From assembly GCF_003670275.1 (NCBI RefSeq), contig NZ_QXJF01000005.1, positions 42,843 to 106,842 on the forward strand: DNA of 64,000 nt, written 5' to 3'. The notes below the pieces were generated by a model. The model did no database searches. It saw only the letters and a list, made by a program, of their open reading frames with translations, and was not told the DNA's origin. Below, piece after piece: positions 30,222 through 39,852 of the stretch. The stretch's first letter is position 1. The number at the start of each line of letters is the position of its first letter. Made by a program: the position numbers and the translations under genes. The DNA comes from Helicobacter labetoulli. GTDB lineage: Bacteria > Campylobacterota > Campylobacteria > Campylobacterales > Helicobacteraceae.

Positions 30222-31269
30222 GGAGATTTCACACAAGGCTTTGCAGTGTTTGTATATATCAAAAAAGCCGCCAACGCCCAGTGCTTATTTTGAGGCATTT
30301 TATGAGATTGTAAAAAAGGAGAAGGCTTTAAAAGATTCTTCGCAGCTTAAAGATTTGGATTGGCAGCAACAGTGGCTTAATAAATTTGACAAAGACACAC
30401 AACTTCAACTCAAAAATGCCAAAAGCCCTGATGAATTTGTAGAAACATTAGCTTTAATTATCAAAGATTCTAAGGAATCGCAACATTTGGAGCATATAAG
30501 GGAGCTTAAGAATCTTAATCGCTTATTGCTTGGGTGTGTGAGTGATATTTTTTCTATTAATGCTAAGCAAAGATTCTCTTTTCTTTTTGGCATTGGCGGA
30601 TTAAACAAAGTTGAAGGCACAAAGAAACTTGCTAATTATTGGCGGCGTTTTAGGGTATCTGGAGTGCATTCTAGCATCTTAAGGAAGCTTGTTAGAATCC
30701 TTGCCTTTGTCCTACGAACTCCAGCGGAGAATGGGAAAGTGAGTAAGGAAGCCTTAGAGTTATCCTCAGTGCTACTTATGCACCCTGAAAATCTTGTTGA
30801 TGTGTATTTGCTTGAAAAAATAGAGAAGCTTTTGGGGATTCAGGCGATTCAGAGTGCATTTTTAAAAGATGAAATGGCACAAAGATGTATTGTGATTTTT
30901 AAGCTCAATCATTTGCAGTTTGTGGAGAAAAAGGCTGATTTTGATAAAGATAAGGCAATCAATAAGGCTATGGAGATTCTCAAAACAATGTGCCTTGAGG
31001 CGTTAGAAGAAGCTACACTTGTGGGGCATTATCAAAATGGCTTTGCCGTGATGATAAAAGAGCAAAAAGAGCAAGTGCTTGAAAAGATGAAACTTATTAC
31101 AGAGCGACTTCAAACACAGAAATTTTCTTATCAAGGGGTGCTTTTCAGTTTTGGGTTTAATGCTGAAGTGCTTGAGTATAGGGAATTTGAAACATTAGAG
31201 CAGCTCAATAACACTTTGAGAGACAAGCTGCATAATGCACATATCAGTATTGAATCTAAAGATTCTTAA
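30211..31269 (+). CDS. conserved hypothetical protein, possible degenerate GGDEF domain
   Basis: 352 residues, located as in Campylobacter, where an unknown gene (Cj1089c position) sits between lptE and folC; H. pylori lacks it as far as I recall. The N-terminal half is helical. The C-terminal about 120 residues read like a worn GGDEF fold: IVIFKLNHLQFVEKK where the metal Asp would lie, then VGHYQNGFAVMI where GGDEF is expected; catalytic residues are missing, so it would not make c-di-GMP. That resemblance is my inference. The ATG at 30211 overlaps the lptE end by 11 bases. Confidence 0.75.
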   Translation: MRIEEISHKALQCLYISKKPPTPSAYFEAFYEIVKKEKALKDSSQLKDLDWQQQWLNKFDKDTQLQLKNAKSPDEFVETLALIIKDSKESQHLEHIRELKNLNRLLLGCVSDIFSINAKQRFSFLFGIGGLNKVEGTKKLANYWRRFRVSGVHSSILRKLVRILAFVLRTPAENGKVSKEALELSSVLLMHPENLVDVYLLEKIEKLLGIQAIQSAFLKDEMAQRCIVIFKLNHLQFVEKKADFDKDKAINKAMEILKTMCLEALEEATLVGHYQNGFAVMIKEQKEQVLEKMKLITERLQTQKFSYQGVLFSFGFNAEVLEYREFETLEQLNNTLRDKLHNAHISIESKDS

Positions 31270-32490
31270 ATGCTCTCTCTCAATGAAGTTTTGTTAAGCA
31301 AGGGGGCGGAATATGCTCCATTTGATACAAGTAGAGCTAAAAGAATTTATGATTCTATTGCGTCTATTTTTGGTTTTGATAAGTGCTTTGGCACACGATG
31401 TAAGGTTATACATATTATTGGCACAAATGGTAAGGGTAGCACAGGGCGTTTCATAGCAATGGGGCTAGAGCAACAAAAAAAAAGTGTGCTACACTTCACT
31501 TCACCGCATTTATTTGAGTTTAATGAGCGATTTTTTGTAAGTGATGGGTGGTTTCAGGGCGATATTCCACACGATAGGCTTGAATCTATTCATCAAAAAC
31601 TTTGGGCGATAGAATCTGTGCGTGAGGCAAGCTATTTTGAGTATACGACTTTTTTAGCCCTTGTGCTAGGAATGGAGTATGAATATCTTGTGTTGGAAGC
31701 TGGGGTTGGCGGGGAGTTTGATTCTACCTCTGTGATTAAAGCAAATGTAAGTGTTTTTACACTTATTGGGCTAGATCATCAAGAAATGTTAGGGGAGCAT
31801 ATAGAGCAGATTGCTACAACGAAGCTTAGGGTAATGAGTGAATATGCCATACTTGCTAGGCAGAATCACAAGGAGGTGGAGCAAATCGCAAGAGAGATTG
31901 CCTTGCAAAAAGGTGCAAAATGTGTCTTATGGGAGGATTTAGAAGAGATTCTAGGAGAGCAAAAAGAGGCGTTTTATCAATATGTGAAGCGATATAAATT
32001 GCCTTTATTTTTGCAGGAGAATCTTAGCACGGCTATGCGTGTGATGGCATTTTTTGGAATGGAATTTGATTTTTTGAGGCTTGGTAGGTTGTCTTTACGC
32101 GGACGCTGCGAGATTTTAGCGAAAAATATTGTGCTTGATGTGGGGCATAACATTGATGGGGCTAGGGCTTTGAGGGCTTTTTTGGATAAAAAAAAGCTTA
32201 ATTTAGTGTATAATAGCTACATTGAGAAGGACATTGAGGCAATTTTACGCGAACTTTTGCCAAATATTAAGAAAGTTTTAATATTATCCGTTGAAAATTC
32301 TAGGATTTGCCCAAAGGAGAGATTGATTAAGACTTTAGAGGCTTTACAAGTCGCGTTTATGGACTTTGATATAGCTATGATGAGCGAAAGCGAGGAGTAT
32401 CTCGTTTTTGGCTCTTTTAGTGTGGCACAGGAATTTTTACGACAATATACAATATTACAGCAAGAGAAGGGGAAGTGCAGTGCAAGATAA
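31270..32490 (+). CDS. folC: bifunctional folylpolyglutamate/dihydrofolate synthase
   Basis: Adds glutamates to folates; 406 residues. P-loop GTNGKGSTGR at residues 52-61, TSPHLFEFNERF in the substrate loop, EAGVGGEFDSTSVI and LDVGHNIDGA in the C-terminal domain. ATG directly follows the previous stop. It overlaps csd2 by 11 bases. Confidence 0.93.
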   Translation: MLSLNEVLLSKGAEYAPFDTSRAKRIYDSIASIFGFDKCFGTRCKVIHIIGTNGKGSTGRFIAMGLEQQKKSVLHFTSPHLFEFNERFFVSDGWFQGDIPHDRLESIHQKLWAIESVREASYFEYTTFLALVLGMEYEYLVLEAGVGGEFDSTSVIKANVSVFTLIGLDHQEMLGEHIEQIATTKLRVMSEYAILARQNHKEVEQIAREIALQKGAKCVLWEDLEEILGEQKEAFYQYVKRYKLPLFLQENLSTAMRVMAFFGMEFDFLRLGRLSLRGRCEILAKNIVLDVGHNIDGARALRAFLDKKKLNLVYNSYIEKDIEAILRELLPNIKKVLILSVENSRICPKERLIKTLEALQVAFMDFDIAMMSESEEYLVFGSFSVAQEFLRQYTILQQEKGKCSAR

Positions 32491-33352
32491 ACTAATGATT
32501 TCTATTATTGATGACAATGGTTCAAGGCAATTTAGTGTGCATCGTTTGGTGCAAAAGGTTGCACTATTTACGGGCATAGGTATTGTGTCGGTAGTGATTT
32601 TGTATTTTGTGTTAGCACATTTTTTGATGAGTGAGCTTGAAGTTATTTTGGCAAATAACACAAAGGTGCGTGAGAGTTTTCAAAGTATTTATGAAAAAAA
32701 TAGTGAGCTAGAACGCAATATTGATTATAAGACAAGTGAGCTAATGAAGGTGAGTAGTAAGGTTAGCGAACTTGAGAGCATTGTAAATATACGCAAACAT
32801 AGCAATGAAACGCATAATAACCAAGATGTGAATCTAGATTCACTCACATCACTTCAAAAAGATATGATTTTAAAGATTATTCCTAATGGCAATCCGGTTG
32901 ATGAGTTTGCAACCCAGACTTTTCCAAGCAAGGGGGCGTCAGTTTATGCACTTGCAAAAGTCTCTCCTGTGTATGCCACGGCAAATGGGATTATTGACTC
33001 TGTGCGTGTAGCAGGGAGTGAAAACTATGGAATCCAGATTCAGCATTCTTATGGTTTTACTTCAAGTTATGGACATTTGGGTAAGGCTATTGTGCAAAAA
33101 GGTGATTTTGTAACTAAGGGGCAGATTATAGGCTATAGTGCATCAAATGCAGATTTGTATTATAATTTACGCTTTATTGACTCTACGCTTGAGGTTGCTA
33201 AATATACAAGCTGGGATAGTGATAATTTTGCGATTATTGGCTCAAATAGTGCTATTGATTGGAAAAGTCTTGTGTGGGCGCTTGATGATATTATTCAGCT
33301 TAAAAATTATCGCGTTAGTTACCAAAGCGAAGAAAATATTTTGACTTACTAA
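32480..33352 (+). CDS. csd2: Csd2-like cell-shape protein with inactive LytM domain
   Basis: 290 residues: short cytoplasmic start, one membrane helix (about 25-47), coiled coil (about 50-95), then an M23/LytM fold. Both zinc motifs are lost: the HxxxD position reads KGASVYALAK and HxH is replaced within NADLYYNLRF. H. pylori Csd2 is likewise an inactive partner of Csd1 needed for helical cell shape. Start GTG at 32480 has AAGGGG 8 bases upstream; ATG at 32495 is an alternative. Followed by csd1, the active copy; the two share MISIIDDNGSR/LMITDQNGSR N-termini, pointing to duplication. Confidence 0.88.
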   Translation: MQDKLMISIIDDNGSRQFSVHRLVQKVALFTGIGIVSVVILYFVLAHFLMSELEVILANNTKVRESFQSIYEKNSELERNIDYKTSELMKVSSKVSELESIVNIRKHSNETHNNQDVNLDSLTSLQKDMILKIIPNGNPVDEFATQTFPSKGASVYALAKVSPVYATANGIIDSVRVAGSENYGIQIQHSYGFTSSYGHLGKAIVQKGDFVTKGQIIGYSASNADLYYNLRFIDSTLEVAKYTSWDSDNFAIIGSNSAIDWKSLVWALDDIIQLKNYRVSYQSEENILTY

Positions 33353-33359
33353 TCATAGA

Positions 33360-34259
33360 ATGAAAGCACAAAAAAGCCGCCTTGTTTTGATGATAACCGA
33401 CCAAAATGGATCGCGTTATTTTAATGTTAGCTCTATTTTTAAGCAAGTTGCTCTTTATAGCATTGTTTTTGTCATTACCCTTATGGCTTTTGGGGTGATT
33501 TCCATTAAAACATTTAGTGCAGAGATTAAAAAAATGGCTATTTTAAATGAAAATATCGCAAAGCGTTATGAAAAGATGCTTGCTAAAAATGAGGCTTTAA
33601 ATATCAAAATAGAGCAAAGAATGGAAGAAATTACAGAGGTTGATAATCGCGTTGGGGATTTGGAAAATATTATAGGGGTTTCTACAGAGTTGCCTGAAGG
33701 GGAGCAGAATAACCTTGAGTATCGTATTGATGCGGCGTCTTTGAGTGGGACGCAAAAGGCATTTGTAATGAAATTTGTTCCTAATGGTTACCCAATGGAG
33801 CATTATAATAGAATCTCCGCAGATTACGGCTATAGAGTGCATCCACTATTTTTCACAAGACATTTACATACAGGTGTAGATTTTGCCACTGCTATTGGCA
33901 CGCCTGTATATGCGACTGCTGATGGTGTAGTAAATGCGGCGAGTTTTTCAACCGGCGGTTATGGTTATTTGGTTAAAATAGATCATTCGCTTGGGTTTAT
34001 GACTTATTATGCTCATTTGAATAAAATAGTGGTGCAAAAAGGAATGTTTGTCAAACGAGGGCAGCTTATTGCTTATAGTGGCAATACAGGACAAAGCACA
34101 GGTCCTCATCTTCATTATGAAATAAGGTTTTTAGGTAATGTCATTGATCCTAAGAACTTTATGGAATGGAAGATGAGTAACTTTGATTCAATTTTTGAAA
34201 AAGAAAGGAGTGTAGCATGGCAATCTTTGTTAGCGACAATAAACAGCTTGATGGAGTAA
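33360..34259 (+). CDS. csd1: Csd1-like peptidoglycan DD-endopeptidase, M23 family
   Basis: 299 residues with membrane helix at about 27-48, a coiled coil to about 100 and a complete LytM domain: HTGVD near 169-173 and HLHYE near 249-253 supply the zinc ligands. It cuts peptide cross-links in the periplasm; with ccmA and csd2 it sets helical cell curvature in H. pylori. The last 43 bases overlap the start of ccmA in another frame, an unusually long overlap that keeps the two genes coupled. Confidence 0.92.
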   Translation: MKAQKSRLVLMITDQNGSRYFNVSSIFKQVALYSIVFVITLMAFGVISIKTFSAEIKKMAILNENIAKRYEKMLAKNEALNIKIEQRMEEITEVDNRVGDLENIIGVSTELPEGEQNNLEYRIDAASLSGTQKAFVMKFVPNGYPMEHYNRISADYGYRVHPLFFTRHLHTGVDFATAIGTPVYATADGVVNAASFSTGGYGYLVKIDHSLGFMTYYAHLNKIVVQKGMFVKRGQLIAYSGNTGQSTGPHLHYEIRFLGNVIDPKNFMEWKMSNFDSIFEKERSVAWQSLLATINSLME

Positions 34260-34639
34260 GTTCTAGTGGTGGTGGAGGGGCGACTATCATCGCTCAAGGC
34301 ACGAGAATTAAGGGAGAGATTAATACAGATTGCCGTTTGCATATTGATGGTGAGTTTGAGGGGAATATCCACGCTAAAGATGTGGTGATGGTTGGTAAAA
34401 GTGGTGTAGTGCGTGGTGATGTGCGGGCTAACTCTTTGATTGTGAGTGGGCGATTTATGGGCAATGTAAGTTCAAATGTGCTTGAGATTAAGCCTCAAGG
34501 GCGTGTTGAGGGCAGTGTTGAAGTGGCTGAATTTATCATTGAACGCAAAGGTGTGTTTATGGGTGAGAGTAAGACAAAAGACCCCAAAGCCTCAAAGGCT
34601 GATATTCAATCACTAGAGCTTCCTAAAAAAGATAAATAG
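34217..34639 (+). CDS. ccmA: bactofilin CcmA
   Basis: 140-residue cytoskeletal bactofilin. The beta-helix repeats run from about residue 22 (TIIAQGTRIKGEI) to 115 with the DUF583 pattern of short Gly/Val-rich strands: GEFEGNIHAKDVVMVG, SGRFMGNVSSN, GRVEGSVEVAE. Flexible ends follow the usual layout. AAAGGAG lies 7 bases before the ATG, inside csd1. Partner of Csd1 in cell-shape control. Confidence 0.94.
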   Translation: MAIFVSDNKQLDGVSSSGGGGATIIAQGTRIKGEINTDCRLHIDGEFEGNIHAKDVVMVGKSGVVRGDVRANSLIVSGRFMGNVSSNVLEIKPQGRVEGSVEVAEFIIERKGVFMGESKTKDPKASKADIQSLELPKKDK

Positions 34640-34651
34640 CAAGGGCAGAGA

Positions 34652-37600
34652 TTGATACAATCTTGCCTGTATAAACTTCTAAAGCAGGGGCATTTTGCCT
34701 ATGAGCTTTTGCTGACAAAGGATTATAAAGAGGCACAAGAGGCGCTTGAGCTTTTTAGATTCTATGAAGGCATTACGCCCTTTGTTTTGCCAGAGATGCG
34801 TTTTGTATATGGCGATGATTTGAGTGCGTTTCGGGAGGAATTTTTAGAATCTTTAAGCGTATTGCGACTTTTTTATGCTACCAAATCACCCAAGATTCTC
34901 ATTTCACCCATCTCTAGTGTGCTGTATGCTTTGCCAAAGGCGGAGATTCTACAAAGCTTTGAGCTTGAGCAATCTGCTACTTATAAAATGCTTGAGTTGC
35001 AAAAGCGGCTTTTAGAGTATGGCTATGAGTGTGTTGAGGTTGTGGAGCTAGAAGGGGAAGTGAGCTTTAGGGGGGAGATTATTGATATTTTTATGCCCCA
35101 TTGTGAATCCCCTTATCGCATCGTGTTTTTTGATGATGAGGTTGAGAGTATAAGAGCGTTTGATATTCATACGCAAATGAGTAATCCAAACGAAATAGCA
35201 AAACTTGATATTGTTCCAGCACTTTTTTGTTTAAATGAAAAACAAAATAAGGATATGCAAGAGAATGTCGCTCAAAGCGACTTTGATGGTTTTTACAAGG
35301 ATATTGCATCATTTGGATTCTGGTTTTTGGGCGAGAATGCACATTTCTTGCCTTTAAGTTTAAAAACAATCCTCTCTCCTGAATCTTTGCAAGAGGCACA
35401 AGAGAGCTACTCACTTAATGCAATGGAGCAGGCAATAGATTTGCAAATTCTGCAAAAATTACCCTCTTTGTCAGTAGAGCAAGGATATAGTGATATTGTC
35501 TTTGTGCCAAAAAATATTCAATCTATGCTTCAAGCCCACACTAAAAGGCAAATCACAATCATCACGCATAATGATATTAAACTCAAAGCTTTTGATATAG
35601 ATGTAAAAAGTTTTGAGAATGTAAAAATTAAGCATTCAATTGCGGTTGTGAATCTTATTACACCAAGTGAGCTTATTCTTTCTCTTAATACCTTTGCCCC
35701 AAAGGCTAAGCATAAAAAACCCACATTAAAGCTCAATGAGATTGCACAAGGCGAATATGTCGTGCATAGCGATTATGGCGTTGGGATTTTTCAGGGTATG
35801 AGACAAGCTCAAGTAGCTGGGGTGGTGAGAGATTTTATTGAAATTGCTTATCAGGGTGAAGACAAGCTTTTGCTTCCGGTTGAAAATCTCAATATGATTG
35901 ACAGATATGTGGCGGATTCTGGGCAGATTCCAATCTTAGATAGGCTAGGCAAGGGGAGCTTTGCTAAATTAAAGCAAAAGGTAAGGGCAAAGCTTTTAGA
36001 AATTGCCAATGGTATCATTGAGCTTACGGCAAAACGCAACCTGTTGCAAGGTGTAAAAATTGATACAAGTAACCCGCAGCTTTTGCATTTTCAAAGCACT
36101 TGCGGATTCACACTCACAAAAGACCAAGAACGGAGTATCCAAGAGATTTATGCGGATTTAAGCTCTGGCAAGGTAATGGATAGACTTTTAAGCGGTGATG
36201 TTGGCTTTGGCAAAACTGAAGTGGCGATGAATGCGATGTATGCGACTATCTTATCAGGCTTTCAAGCGATGATGATTGTCCCTACTACACTTTTATCTGC
36301 ACAGCATTTTCACTCTTTGCAAACGCGTTTGGCAGCACATAATACCCGCATAGCAAGATGTGATAGATTCTTAAAAGCAAGTGAGAAAAAAAAGCTTTTT
36401 GAGGCATTGCAAAATGGCGAGATACAAGTAGTTGTTGGCACACACGCATTGCTTGGGGCAAGGTTTAAGAATCTTGGGTTGATTGTGGTTGATGAGGAGC
36501 ATAAATTTGGCGTGAAGCAAAAAGAAAAGATAAAAGAGCTAAGCGCTAATACGCATCTGCTTAGTATGAGTGCTACGCCAATCCCCCGCACACTTAATAT
36601 GGCTCTCTCGCAAATTAAATCTCTAAGCTCCTTGCAGATTCCACCTATGGCTAGAATCCCCGTTAGGACTTTTATCAAAAAAAGTAATGATGCGTTGCTA
36701 AAAGAGATTATTTTGCGTGAAATTAGACGCGGTGGGCAGGTTTTTTATATTCACAATAACATCGCAAGTATTGAAAAAAGGGCAAAAGAGTTACAGAATC
36801 TTTTGCCGCAGATTAAAATCGCTATTTTGCATTCACAGGTAGATAATGCTAAGAGTGAGCAGATTATGCTTGATTTTGCCAATAATGCTTATAATGTGCT
36901 ACTTTGCACAAGCATAGTAGAATCTGGCATTCACTTGCCTAATGCTAATACAATTATTATTGCTCGTGCAGATAGATTTGGCATAGCGGATTTGCATCAG
37001 TTACGCGGACGCGTGGGGCGTGGGGATAAACAAGGCTTTTGCTACTTTTTGCTAGAAGATATGCAGGAGATAACACCTGAAGCTAAGAAGCGTTTGAGTG
37101 CGTTGGAGAAAAACTCTTATCTTGGCAGTGGGGAAAATCTTGCTTATTATGATTTGGAGATTCGTGGCGGAGGGAATCTTTTAGGAGAAGCACAAAGTGG
37201 GCATATTAAAAATATCGGCTATGGGCTGTATTTAAGAATGCTAGAGGAGTGTATTAATTATCTAAGTGGCAAGGGGAATATGACACAAGCCCAATGTGAT
37301 TTGAAACTTAGTCTCAATGCCTATCTTAACCCCACTTTAATTGCGAGTGATACGCTGCGTTTAGAGCTGTATCGGCGTCTTTCACTTTGCAAGGATTTAA
37401 GCGAAGTAAGCGAGATAGAATCTGAAATTTTTGATAGGTTTGGTAAGCTTGATGATGTGAGCGAGGCATTTATAGAGCTTATACGCATTAAGGTCTTAGC
37501 AAATGCTTTAAATTTAAAGCAGATTATGCACTATGGGCAAAATATCACTTTTACTTTTATGGATAATACAAAGCAGAGCATTCAAGCTCCAAGCAAGGAT

Positions 37601-37681
37601 TGGGACGATGTGTGCGAGAGTATTATGAACTTTTTGCGTGAGAATCTTAAAAAGCAAAATGGAGTGAAAAATGGCGTGTAG
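34652..37681 (+). CDS. mfd: transcription-repair coupling factor
   Basis: Removes stalled RNA polymerase and recruits UvrA; 1009 residues. UvrB-like N domain, RNA polymerase-interacting domain near 360-420 (GEYVVHSDYGVGIF), Walker A GDVGFGKTEVA near 515, DEEH box near 614, ATPIPRT (motif III), and RADRFGIADLHQLRGRVGRG (motif VI, split here). The start is a TTG at 34652 preceded by AAGGGCAGAGA; no better codon exists nearby. Last in the csd/ccmA run; a small membrane gene overlaps its stop. Confidence 0.95.
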   Translation: MIQSCLYKLLKQGHFAYELLLTKDYKEAQEALELFRFYEGITPFVLPEMRFVYGDDLSAFREEFLESLSVLRLFYATKSPKILISPISSVLYALPKAEILQSFELEQSATYKMLELQKRLLEYGYECVEVVELEGEVSFRGEIIDIFMPHCESPYRIVFFDDEVESIRAFDIHTQMSNPNEIAKLDIVPALFCLNEKQNKDMQENVAQSDFDGFYKDIASFGFWFLGENAHFLPLSLKTILSPESLQEAQESYSLNAMEQAIDLQILQKLPSLSVEQGYSDIVFVPKNIQSMLQAHTKRQITIITHNDIKLKAFDIDVKSFENVKIKHSIAVVNLITPSELILSLNTFAPKAKHKKPTLKLNEIAQGEYVVHSDYGVGIFQGMRQAQVAGVVRDFIEIAYQGEDKLLLPVENLNMIDRYVADSGQIPILDRLGKGSFAKLKQKVRAKLLEIANGIIELTAKRNLLQGVKIDTSNPQLLHFQSTCGFTLTKDQERSIQEIYADLSSGKVMDRLLSGDVGFGKTEVAMNAMYATILSGFQAMMIVPTTLLSAQHFHSLQTRLAAHNTRIARCDRFLKASEKKKLFEALQNGEIQVVVGTHALLGARFKNLGLIVVDEEHKFGVKQKEKIKELSANTHLLSMSATPIPRTLNMALSQIKSLSSLQIPPMARIPVRTFIKKSNDALLKEIILREIRRGGQVFYIHNNIASIEKRAKELQNLLPQIKIAILHSQVDNAKSEQIMLDFANNAYNVLLCTSIVESGIHLPNANTIIIARADRFGIADLHQLRGRVGRGDKQGFCYFLLEDMQEITPEAKKRLSALEKNSYLGSGENLAYYDLEIRGGGNLLGEAQSGHIKNIGYGLYLRMLEECINYLSGKGNMTQAQCDLKLSLNAYLNPTLIASDTLRLELYRRLSLCKDLSEVSEIESEIFDRFGKLDDVSEAFIELIRIKVLANALNLKQIMHYGQNITFTFMDNTKQSIQAPSKDWDDVCESIMNFLRENLKKQNGVKNGV

Positions 37682-37922
37682 ATTCTGTGAAAGGCTAAAA
37701 AGGCTCAAAAAAATTGATGTGCTGCTTATTATATTTATTTGCGTGTTTATGTATGTTGTTAATCAAATTCAAATGAAGCAGTATAGAGAGCAAAAAGCCA
37801 TAGAAAAAGCAAAAGAAGAGCAAAGGGCAAAAGAGCATTTAGAGCAATATGAAGCTTTGCAGCGGCAATGTTTGTTTAAAAGCGATAAAAAGGCGTGTGA
37901 AGCACTTAAGGCTTATGAATAG
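37671..37922 (+). CDS. small single-pass membrane protein with charged helix
   Basis: 83 residues; not recognised. A membrane helix at about 16-33 (VLLIIFICVFMYVVNQI) is followed by a strongly charged coiled coil rich in Lys/Glu to residue 60 and a tail with two cysteines (QRQCLF, KACEALK). The N-terminus has CRFC. It overlaps the mfd stop by 11 bases with GGAG upstream, so it is read in the mfd operon. Confidence 0.75.
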   Translation: MACRFCERLKRLKKIDVLLIIFICVFMYVVNQIQMKQYREQKAIEKAKEEQRAKEHLEQYEALQRQCLFKSDKKACEALKAYE

Positions 37923-37974
37923 GAGTTTTTGATAGATGTTGTTAAGGGGTAGATTCTAAGTTGTGGGGAGATGT

Positions 37975-38745
37975 GTGAAAAAGATTTTATTGTGTGGGGC
38001 ATTTATTTTAAGCTGTGTATGTGCTGATGAGCAAGAATTTGAATATTGGGATTTGGGAAAAACTTCTGCGGAAAAATCTTTTCAAGCAGAATCTACACAA
38101 GAATCCTACAAGGCGTTTGAATGGCGTTTGGCTCTAGGCTATGATGTGAATTTTAATGCTTATAGTAATAAAAAGATAAATTATAACACTTTTTCTATCT
38201 CCGGACTTGATGTAACGCTTGGATTTTTAGTGCGTCTTATGCGGTATGTGAGCTTTGAGCTTGGGGCGGGGGTAGGCACACAGAGTGTGAAATTCTCCCA
38301 TAATGGCAAGGCAAATCATATTGATTCTGCGGATTTGGCGTATGTGGAGAGTATGTTGAAACCGGAGTTTCTTGAGAAAGTAAAAGATGCGATGCTAAGT
38401 GGGGACTTAAGCAATGTGTGGAATCTTTTTGATTGGAGTAAGCTTAATTACGATTACCAAACAAAGGGGCATTTTGCGGAGGGTTTCGCAGGTGTGAAGT
38501 TTCCATTTTTTGGGCGAGTAAATTATCATATCAATAATGATTGGATAGCCTATGTGGGTGGGGCGTATAATAAGGGTGGATTGATTGATGATGCATGAGT
38601 GTTTGTGGGCTTTAATTACAAATATTTTGATATGAGAGTAGGCTATATTGCCTATACAAGCACAAGATTTAAAGATGACAAACACGCTAGAATCTCGCTG
38701 CAAGATAATGTGCCTGTGAGTCTTACCATAGGAGCGGTGTTTTAA
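37975..38745 (+). pseudogene. outer-membrane beta-barrel protein interrupted by in-frame TGA
   Basis: The frame begins MKKILLCGAFILSCVCA (signal peptide; GTG at 37975 after GGGGAG, or GTG at 37963), continues through Gly/aromatic-rich beta strands, and meets TGA at 38596-38598. The same frame then runs on, VFVGFNYKYFDMRVGY, to a natural stop at 38743-38745 with the typical barrel end LTIGAVF. No frameshift is needed; a single change from TGG (Trp) or CGA would restore about 256 residues. Without its last 48 codons the barrel should not assemble, so the copy is probably inactive, unless the stop is a sequence error or read through. Confidence 0.82.
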
Positions 38746-38837
38746 AGGTAGGTAAGATAGGTTTAAATCCTAAGATAAAAATCTATAAAAAAAGTTACTT
38801 GAAAATTAAAAGGGTACAAAATGGCAGATAAAAAGGT

Positions 38838-39779
38838 ATGACAACGCAGTATGATACAAAAATTATGCGGATAGTGAGAATCTTTCAGGCTTTTATTAAT
38901 GGAGAGCATATCTCTATGAGAGAGCTTGCTGAGGAATTTAATGTAGATTTGCGAACCATTCAGCGAGATATTAACCAACGCTTGAGCTTTCTGCCTATCC
39001 AGCGAGATAAAGAAGGCAAATGCTATTTGCAAGAAGAATCACTAGGCAAACTTGGTTTTAAAGATGTGCGAGAGTTTGCACGACTGAGTGGAATCTGGGG
39101 GTTATATCCTAGCTTTGATGATAGGTTTATTGGCGATTTATTATACATTTCTCTTCCAACCTATTGGGATAATTATACCGAGCAAACCCCCACTCTAAAG
39201 TCTAATGCCATCATTATTAAAAATCAAGGCTTTGAGGATATTTCTCATCATCGGTTTGTTTTTACACAGCTTTCACAAGCGATTTTAAAGCATAAAATCA
39301 TCTCTTTTATCTATAAGGAAAAAAAGCGTGAAGTATGCCCCTATAGGCTTTTAAATAATAGTGGTATTTGGTATTTGTTGGCTGATGAAAGTGGAGTTTT
39401 AAAGCATTTTGCCTTTAGTCGCATTCAAGGTTTAAGCGTGAAAAATACGCACTTTGTTCCAAATCAAGAGTTTGAATCTATGATAGAAAAAAGCAAAGTT
39501 CAGTGGATAAACTCAAACCCCAAAAGTGTCAAATTGCAGGTGCAAAATATCGCTAAAGAATATTTTATGCGTAAGGCTTTTGCGAGTAATATGTGTGTGG
39601 AATATGAAGATTCTCTGTGCTTTTATGTTGTGTGTAGCCATAGCTATGATGATGAGATTTTAAATCTTGTGAAGATGTTTTTGCCTTTTGTAAGGATTGT
39701 TGAGCCTGTGGAGCTGCAAGAGAAACTAGAACGAATTTTGCAAGAATATTTGAAGGATTCTAAAAATACAGAATCTTAA
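38838..39779 (+). CDS. WYL-domain transcriptional regulator
   Basis: 313 residues. N-terminal winged helix about 8-60 (ISMRELAEEFNVDLRTIQRDINQRL), a linker, a WYL domain about 140-215 (KKREVCPYRLLNNSGIWYLLADE), and a C-terminal WCX-like region to 300. WYL regulators sense ligands such as nucleic acids and often control defence loci (BrxR in BREX, CapW in CBASS). The likely target is the divergent-looking promoter of the next gene with its palindrome at 39853-39871. A six-codon ORF, ATG at 38821, ends in TGA overlapping this ATG, which may couple translation. Confidence 0.88.
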   Translation: MTTQYDTKIMRIVRIFQAFINGEHISMRELAEEFNVDLRTIQRDINQRLSFLPIQRDKEGKCYLQEESLGKLGFKDVREFARLSGIWGLYPSFDDRFIGDLLYISLPTYWDNYTEQTPTLKSNAIIIKNQGFEDISHHRFVFTQLSQAILKHKIISFIYKEKKREVCPYRLLNNSGIWYLLADESGVLKHFAFSRIQGLSVKNTHFVPNQEFESMIEKSKVQWINSNPKSVKLQVQNIAKEYFMRKAFASNMCVEYEDSLCFYVVCSHSYDDEILNLVKMFLPFVRIVEPVELQEKLERILQEYLKDSKNTES

Positions 39780-39840
39780 ATCTTAAATTCTAAAAATTAA
39801 AATTTTTTGCCCCCTGACAAAACCTTTCATACCCTATATG

Positions 39841-39846
39841 TATAAT
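39841..39846 (+). promoter_or_regulatory. -10 box upstream of the membrane-anchored unknown gene
   Basis: TATATGTATAATG: TATAAT 49 bases before the ATG at 39895. The palindrome at 39853-39871 begins 6 bases downstream, where the transcript should start. Confidence 0.65.
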
Positions 39847-39852
39847 GTCCCC

